DNA from: Taeniopygia guttata
Lineage: Eukaryota; Chordata; Aves; Passeriformes; Estrildidae
Assembly (NCBI RefSeq): GCF_048771995.1
Contig: NC_133028.1
Coordinates: forward strand, 2,624,501 to 2,688,500
Length of the DNA stretch: 64,000 nt
Reading direction: 5' to 3'
Part shown: positions 37,701-46,700 of the stretch, in pieces
Layout of the letters: every line of letters begins with the position of its first letter
Numbering within the stretch: position 1 is the first letter of the stretch
Notes under the pieces: model-generated
Told to the model about the DNA's origin: nothing
The model's database searches: none
The model's input: the letters and a program-made list of their open reading frames with translations, nothing else
Translations under genes and position numbers: made by a program

Positions 37701-40700
37701 AGGCTCCTTTATAATTGGCATTTGCTTCAGCTCTGCTTTACCCTGGGGATTTCCCTTTCACTCTTGGGAGTTTTTTGGTGGTGAGCTGGTTTACCAGCTG
37801 ACACCTTATCAATGAGAGTGAATTTCCTCTGATGTTGCAAAACAGAGTCTTCAGACAAAACCTGGCAGATTGCTCACATGAAAAGCTCTTTTTCCTTTAC
37901 CTGTGCACAGAGATTTTGGTACATTTGCATTTAAGTGCCTAAATGCACTTAGATTTTGGTAAATTTGCATTTAAGTGCCTGAATAAAAAAAGGTTTGGAT
38001 CTTCAGAGCTGTAGAAATGGGTCAGCCAGGATCACAAGGATCCTCTGGAAGGTCTGACCATAAAGTTTTGACTCTTTGATATTTGATCACGGAAGAAGAG
38101 GCACCAAGTTTTAGTTGTTTCATTATGTGGACATCAAGATTTGTGTGTGTCTCAGCAGAGCTCTTCATTATCTATTTGATATTTATATCCATTTTTTCCT
38201 GTATTAACAGTGCATTTCTGGAGACTGATGGAGAGCCACTCCATAATTTCAGTTTAAGCATCAGTTTTCAAGTGTGTATACTTCCCTCAAAATCAATTTC
38301 TCCTAAGGGAGTACAAATAGAAAACCTTGCAAAAAAACTCATTCTCTTGTGATTTTGAGGGGTTAAGGACACTTATTCTATCTAAGCAGTGAGGGGGGCA
38401 GGAATTCTACAGATCCATCTGCTCTGTGCCAAATTATTCTCTGCAAAATCCATTTTGGCTTCCTGCAGAACCTGCCCTGACAATGCCAAAACTGAATGCT
38501 ATACAAGGAGGGTTTCTTTGGTCCATGGCCCTCTAAACACTCAGGATGCTTTTCCTCATCCTAAAAATTCAGGAAACACCACAAATAAAGAAATGATAGG
38601 GAGCAGGTGGTGCCTGAAGAGTCCCAATATGTGCTGTGCCTTCCTCACTACCAGTGAGGTTTTCTCCACCCAAGCAGCTTCCCAGGACTCCTGACCAATC
38701 TGTGATTCCAAAAATCAATGTGTGCTTCCAGCTGGAAGCCTAAGAGAATTTTCAGGATGCTGTGGGTTTCACCTGGTAAAAAGTTGGGCTCTTGTGCAGT
38801 TGACACAAGGAATGTGTTTGGAAATAATCCCTGGGATCAAAGTAAGGGACAAACAGAGGGTGATGATCTGAAGGGAGCCTCACAGCACATCCAGGTCCGA
38901 AAAAGAACAGAAAACAAAAGTGTGAGTGACTCATTTATTTACTGATTTGTTCAATGAAGATGTGGTCAAAGCAGGATAGTCTGTTCTTCACATGCAGTGG
39001 AATAAACTAATAAAAAAATAAATCTTTATATGGTTCAAGCGCCCAGTCTGGGTGACATTTAGATGGGTGAGGAGAGAGGCGAGCTTGCTTTAAAAAAAAA
39101 AAAAAAAAAAGAAAAAGCCAAAAAAACAAAAGCAGGCAGCTGAAGATGAGCATCTGCAGTTATCAAATTTCCATCTGCTGGGATTTCCCCAGCACCCCAC
39201 CCCATGGCTGGGGGGTGGCCCAGCCACTCTCTGCTCTGAGCCACCAGCTCAGAAGGAGCCTGAGTGCCAAAAATGGGGGGTTTGAAAGGCAGGTTTTTGC
39301 CCAGTGCCCTCTGTGTGCCTGGCACAAAATCCAGTTGAAGACCCTGAGGGGCTGGGGGTGTTTCTGGGTTATTTGTAGGACACACTGAGTTTTGTGGGAA
39401 TTCTGCTGCCTAAATTTGACCCTGTAGCTCCCACACAGCTGCTCTATGAGCAGATGAGAGAAGAGAGTTAGAGAGATGGTCAAATAAAAAAAAATTCTAA
39501 ATAAATATTCTAAATAAATATAAATAAATACTCCCAGCCATCCTGACTCTCCCTTGAGAGCAGGTTCCCCTGCTCAGCCTCCACCTTGCTTCTCCCTGGG
39601 CACTTGTGCAAAGTCATCTCTCCTCTTGATCTGAACCAAGTTGCAGTCTGGATAAATCCTTTTTTTCCTACAGATTGAATCATAGGTGAATTTAGGTTGT
39701 AAAGCATGTGAGGTTCTTCATGAATTTTTAATTTTTAGATGATAAAAAAAAGCAGCTGGAAATATTTAGTTTTATGGAGAAAGCTACAACCACCAGGAAG
39801 CTTTGAGGGCTGGCACACTTTAGCTACCACAGCAGTGCCTCAGAGCACCTGGAAATGTTCTGCTGATCAAAATTCAGCATCTGGAAAACAAATTCCATTG
39901 GCAAAAAAAGGGCTGGGAGCTGAGTGCTTTCCCAGTCTCACAGCAGGGCTGCTTTTCTGCCTGTGCTGGGAATGGAAGTGCTGATAGGAACGTGCTGGGA
40001 TACTTCCAAAAAATGCAAGGTGCTGTTTTTCAGGTAGGGAAGGACCACAATATCATTTGTTAGACCTTCCAGAAGCAGGAAAATGTGTTTTAGTTATTGT
40101 TGCTCTCAGTCACAAGTGGGACACTGTCTTTTGATCTCTTCTTTTTTTGCAGAACCATCTAGAAATTGTTTACCAAAGCAATTCTGAGGCTTTGTGATTA
40201 GTTTTGGTTTTTTTTACTTTTTCCTCATTTCAAATCCTGCTGAATTACAGCCTCTCTAATAAACCAGGGGAAAAACATTATTCTTGTCCTTCCAGGATCA
40301 AGATTAAATGTAATGCACTTACAAGAAAAGAAGAATTGCTGTTGCTTCCAAATGAAATAGGGTTATGTTGTTCTTGGCATCTGGAGAGCATATAAAGAAA
40401 AAAATGTGCAGTTGGATTAATTGTTGTGGTGATGAATGACCCAAAAATGATCTTGTTTTGTCTCAAGAACTTCCTCAGATCCATAGATTTTTCATAAGAT
40501 AGCAGTTTAAAAAATGGATTTGGCTTTGCAGATACACTTAAGATCCTTTCAGTCCTGTTTTTCTCATTCTTACATGTTGGCAGGATTCTTTCTCCTGACT
40601 TTCTGGGAATTTGATATAAAAATATTTATATATATATAATATTTTTATATATATATTTATATAAAAACGGGACCAAATACTCTTTTTTTTTTTACCAAAA

Positions 40701-43700
40701 GACACCTTTTTTAATATGGATATATTTTCTGTATACTGAATGACCTGTTCCTGTCTCTCCTTTTTGTTTTTTTTCTTATGGAACAAATATTTACATTCCA
40801 GCTACTTAAGGAAACAATTACCATATTAATGTCAAAGATGTAGCATGGCAAGCATTTAGAAATCAATATCATTATCCTTTAAAAAATCCGTTTCTCTGCT
40901 GGTGATAGAGGAATGCCCTGGGATTGTCACTGAAATTTGAAGAACTCCTCTGTTTGTTTTAATCAGCCCCTGGAATGTGATGGAGCCAGAGGCCAGATCC
41001 TTTTGGAATCTCTTTGTACCAGGTACTGCACAAACAGAAATTCCTCTGTGCAAGAAACTGTCCTGGAGGGAAACATTTTTGTTCTGTGTGAGCCATGGAA
41101 TCTTTTATTGAATTGGAAAAGGCCTCTGAGATCATCAAAGCCAACCTTCAACATTAGTCCAGCCTTCCCTTGGAGGAAAGCAAGACAATTTTTAAATGAA
41201 AATGATAGAAAACTGCAAATTTAGGAGTTCCCAGTAAAAACCAGTTCTTATTTGAAACATTTTCTAAGTAATCTGTCACATTTCCAAACATTTAATCACC
41301 ATTTTGATTTGTGAAGGTGTGAATTCCACAGAACCAGGCATCACCATGTCACTGATGCTGGGCTTGGAGTTCTCTGGGTCAGCTTTATTGTGAGCTTTAA
41401 GGTTTTAATACTTATTTCAGGGTAGGCCATTAAGTTTTTTTATTGCAAATAACTAAAAGCCTGAAGCTTTTGTTTAACAAACAACATGTAAAAAACTCCT
41501 TTTGTTAATACAATTGTGCCTCCTGTGCCTAAAATACTTTATATAATAATTTATATATTACATGTAGGCACAGCTTGCTGGAAGAAAGTTTTCATAAGAA
41601 AGAGGTTTTCTTATAAAACTTGATTTTACCTGAAACTTTCCATTTCTCTCCACCAGTGTAAGTCCACTGTTCCTTGTGAGCACTCCCAATGTCCTGCAGT
41701 GGCAGAGCAGACCTGGGGCCAGTAACCAAAAATGTGAACGTTGCATCAAAGTGCAGGGAGGGGCAGGGACTTCCTGTGGGAAGCAGCAGATTGATGCAAA
41801 TGAAGCAGGCAGGTTGCTATTTAAGAGGTTTTCTGTCAGCTGTGCTGAGAACCAGCCCTGCTGTGGAAGGCAGCTGAAACTGGTTGTGCCATCAAGGGAC
41901 AACTTAGACTCAGCTTAAAAACTTTTTATGTGCTGGCTGCAGAGAAAAGAAGATGCTGCTTCACTTAAAACCTGACTTGGGAAAGAGCAAACTGACCAAT
42001 TGTCATCTTCTCTGTCCAGGAAGAGGAAAAAAGGAAGGCAAAGGAAGAAGAGGAGAAGAGAGAATATGAAGAGTACCTGAAGCTGAAGGAGAGTTTTGTG
42101 GTTGAAGAGGAAGGAGTTGAAGAATCAATGACAGAGGAGCAGGTATGTGAGGCTGGTTCTGCAGTTCCCCTTCTCCTGTTAGACTTGCTGCATTCTGTCT
42201 TGTGTAAAATGAAATTAAAAAGTAGGAGTCAGCCAAAGGTTTCTGCTTGTGAAAGCTAAATTGTGTCTGTGGCACAGGTTAACCCTGGAACATTTCCTGG
42301 GGAATGCTGCTGTTCCTCATACCAGACTCCCACGGGGTATTTTAGAGTTCTGAAAGAACTTGCTGGAAATGAGTTCTGTCCTCCCTGTGTCTAAGAACTG
42401 AAATCAAACTCATTCTGGAATTCAGGTAATCTCTCACTGTCAGCAGCTCTGCCTTACCCACAGAGACTGAGCCAGTAAAGCTGAATTTGGAGTTGGAAAG
42501 TGCCCACAGACCTTGGGGGCAATTATTTGGGTTTGGCTTTATTTTCTACACTAAGAGAGCTGCTGTGAAATCAAATTAAAAACCAAGCTCTTGTCTCAAA
42601 AGGCTTCTGATAAGGAAATCCTCAGGACAAACCCACACTGCTGCTCCTGTGGCTGTGGTTGATATGTGATACTTGATAGAAAATCACAGCAAACCTGGAA
42701 AAGTTTTGCTGTTGTGGGAGGGAGAGTTTTGTCTGCTGAAAACCTGTTAGACACAATTTATTTGCTATCACATCCTGGAATTGCTCTTGGGTTGTAGCTG
42801 CCAATTTGAGCTGTCCAGTGCATTTCTTGAGAAGGATTTATTTCAGGGCCATGGGTGCATTTGCTGCTCTGCTGAAGAGACTCTGGAATTCAATGGATTT
42901 GCTTTAGTGTGACTGAGAGTGGCTTTGAGCACAGCAGATTGTGCCCAGTGTCAGCACCATTGACTCATTACAGGTTCTCATTATGGTCCCCTTCCCATCA
43001 AAAAAAATTCCTCCATCACACCAGGATTAACACCAAGAGAAGTACTGTCTGCTCATGGGGAATTCCTTAAGGTGCAGTGAACAGCAAAAGGCACACTTTT
43101 ATTGACAGTTCCTTCAAAAATCTGTACCTGTCCTGTCAGGAGATTAGATTATCCCTAAATATTGTTGTGTTCCACTTCAAACACCCTTTAAAGCTGGAAT
43201 GTGGTGATTGTCCATGTTCCTACAGCTGCCTGTCAAGGAGAAATTAATCTCCCTCCATGTCAGAAGAGAGAAGGGTGTTCCTCACCTAAAAGAGCTTGGC
43301 AGGCAGTTGATGATGCCTGTATGTCAACCTGAGATAAGTTTGATAGGGGTGAGGAGCTAGAACTTGAATTGCAGGTGATTTAGAAGTCACATTCAGATAT
43401 AATAACAGGTACAGAGTTATTTGGAGGCAGCAGAAATGAGAAGGAAATTAAGCAGCCACCCTGGCCTCGTGGTGGCTGAAGTACTGAAGCATTTCAGTAT
43501 CCTGTTAGCAAAGCTGACTCTGCCTTGTGTTCTTGGGGCTGCTTGTGCTGAAAATCAAGCTCCTGCCTCCAGAGCTCACCAGTTAATTAAGGCTGATTGA
43601 TTCCCAGGGTTGCAGAGCAACCTGATCTCCTTTTAACCTGCATTGCCTCTGAAATGGAGCTGCTCAATGGATTTCAGGTGCATGGCTCTGAAATGCTTGA

Positions 43701-46700
43701 GCTTCCACAGGTGCTGTGCAGCTGTGCTGCACTTGGCCAGCTGCAGGTCCTGAGTCACTCTGGGTTTTCCTCTGCATGGAGTGGCCTTGGTGTGTGACTT
43801 AATGATGCTTAAACTCACCCAGATGTGGTTATTTCAGGGTATTTATGATGGGAAGAATTAGAAATTGTATTATAGCCTTCTGGGAAAAATTTAAATTGTA
43901 CCTGAGTCACATTCTGTCTCAGAAAATACCTGTCAGAAATCCCTTGTGAAGGATTAAATCTAGATTATTTTTAAATCTGGATTATTTCTTCCCAGTTCAA
44001 TATCTCAGTCTGTGTAGTTAAAACTTAGGAATTATGCAATTTAAACACTTTTTTGATGCATTTAATGCTCATGAATTCAAAATAATAATTGTTTTCCTTG
44101 TCTCCAGTCTCGCAGCTTTCTTATGGAATTCCTGGAATATGTTAAGGTAAGGTGCCTTTGGTTTTTCTCTCCTTGGTGTGAAAAACCTTTTTGTCAAAGA
44201 GCAACATCTTTACTTCCTCTTTCATTTATTTAAATATTCCACAAGTAACAGAAGTGATCCCTTCAATAAGTGTTATTTACTGAACCAGCACAAACACAGT
44301 TATCTAAACCTTATTTAATTCCAGCTGGGTGCTGGCATTTGGGGCAGGATGTGGCTCTTGCCCTGTGGTATAAGACAAGCCTGGTGAATCTCCTTCAGAG
44401 CTCATGGAAGCAATGTTTGCTGTGGATTGGGATTTGGAGCATTTAGGCTTTTTTGTTTGTGAGCATCAGCCACTGATTTAAAAACAGTCTCTCCATGTGA
44501 GCTCAGCAGGAAGGAGAGTTGCTATACCAGGAGGGTGTTTTTGAGCTTCCAGCATTGCACTGGAAAGCTCAATCCCAACTTTTCCTGTGATTCCTTCACG
44601 TATTTTTGTCCTTGCAGCTTCCAGTGTTTGAATGTTCAGGAGGGCAGTGTAAGAAGCAGCTGCCTTGTTTTAACCAGGGTGTGTCAGTCTCCCTTTCATC
44701 CCATTGTATGGCTGGGTATTTCAAACCTGGGCTGTGGTCATGAGGGTTTGTGCTTTTGATCTGTGAGGGCAAATGCTCTCCACTATTGCTGTATCAAAGG
44801 TCAGATGCATTTTTCTCCTCTGACTCCAACACTGGCATGCAAATCTTTTTTTCCTAATGAATCCCTTTCTTCCTTTGCTGGAATCTGAACTCTCAGGATG
44901 TGTGACCTGTGTGAAAGGCTTCTCCAGCACGCAAATCACTTGGATAACTCAGTGAGCTGCTAATAATTTTCTATTCCAAAATCTCACGTTTTGCACGTCC
45001 ATTATCCCAGAAAAACCCTGGACTTACAGCAGATTTATCTCCTGGACTTAGAGATTTTCCTGATGGATAACTCTCCTTGGGGAGTCCTTTGGAGCGATTG
45101 CCAGGCAGTTGTGGACAAGAGCTCAGAGCAGAGCCCTGCAAAGCTCTGCTGGGCTGCTCTCTGCTTCTTCTTTACCTCTGTGGGTAAAAAAGGAGATTCC
45201 AGTGTCCCTTGAGATCTTCCACAAGCACTGGGAGGTTTCCAAGGGAGGACACAGCCAGGGCAGACTCTGCCCATTGCCCCGGGGCTTGTGGTGGATGGAT
45301 CAGATTAGTCACAAACTCCCAGTTGAGTGTTTCAGCACCAAATCCTTTATCAGTCACTTAATCTTGACGTCAGAGAAATTAAACTTGGGCTGGAAAGCGA
45401 AGTCTGAATATTCGACACCTGATTTCCTCTGCAGAACTGGGGCATTGCTTTCTTTCACAAGTTTTAAGTATTTTTTCTTTAATCTTGAAAGTGTGCTTAA
45501 TGTATAGATAATATGTATTGCCCTCATATTCTGTTCTGTTCACAGAAACCATTGACAGGAAGCAGTGCTGAGCTGCTCATAGCTGTCAGAAAAAATGTAT
45601 AAATTAAGAGTAATTGGCATTTTTTTAAAAAATAAAATTGAATTTAGCCCTTTTGAATAATTTCTTGTGCTGATATCATTGACTGGAGATAGGTCACCCC
45701 ATGCTTCATTCTTAAGGGTGTTGGGAGCAAAATGCAGCCTCTTGCTGTGTTTCATCCCTTGCTGAGGACAGCAGCAGCATCACCCCTAAAATGAAATTAA
45801 TTCAGGAAAATGTGGATGTGTTTTTGTTGCTGAAGGGAAGTTAAGCTTGTCTCTAGAACATGATGCATGTGGAGAAGTGTTTTATTTTGTATTCCAGAGT
45901 GTGGGGAGTGCATCCTAATCCCACCCCAGCCCCTTGGGCTCTCATTCCCAGCAGGATCTGTCTTGGAAAGCTTCCACTGAACTTGGTCATTGAGGGGGAA
46001 TATCTTTAAGTGAAGGTTTAAGTCCTGTTTTTCCTGTTCATGTGGCTTTGCACCAACTCCCCCCCAATCCCTTTAAAAGAAGATGTGACGAATGTTGGCA
46101 GTTCCCAGCTCTGAGAACTGAATTCCATGGACTGGTTCCAGTTCCATGTGTTCAGTCCATGGTATTCAGTTCTCTAGCTTGGCTGCATCGAACTTCACAA
46201 CTGCTAAATCTGTGTGTGGCTTTCTTTTTGGTCTGATTTTATTAATGAAAAAGATTCATCTATTTCAGCCTCTCTCTATTTCTTCAGTGGCCTTCCAGTA
46301 TGCTCTCAAGACCAGGAACAAAGGACTTTATTGTTTGAAGTGTTTAATTCGTTAATGGAGATGCAGCTCCATATGTGGCTGTACATACATGGATTTTAGG
46401 AATGTAGACCTGAATATTAACTGAGCTTTCCAACAGTTTTGTCTTTTCCAAGCTCCTTACAAACACTGCATCCTTTTGCAGCTAAACAGATGAGTTCCTA
46501 AAACTTTGGCAGAGAAGAAAACAGGAACCAAGTAGCTGCAGACAAGCACTACAGGTGTTTTCTCTGGAGCTACAGAGAAGCACAAAACCAGATGTGAGCA
46601 GTGCTGGTTGTGCCTTGACTGAGAAAAGCTGCAGGAAGAATCTGTCAAAAGCATGACAGTGTGCAGCTCCAACACTGACAATTTTAATAAGGTGTTGGCT

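Larger units (their letters stand above)
34901..42019 (+). other. DDRGK1: DDRGK1 intron 4 (7.1 kb, phase 0)
   Basis: GT at 34901 and AG at 42019. Holds a 40-bp tandem duplication (37911), A tracts (39092-39110), an AT-rich near-palindrome (40614-40667) and one tiny CR1 remnant (41090). Otherwise apparently unique A/T-rich DNA. Confidence 0.9.
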
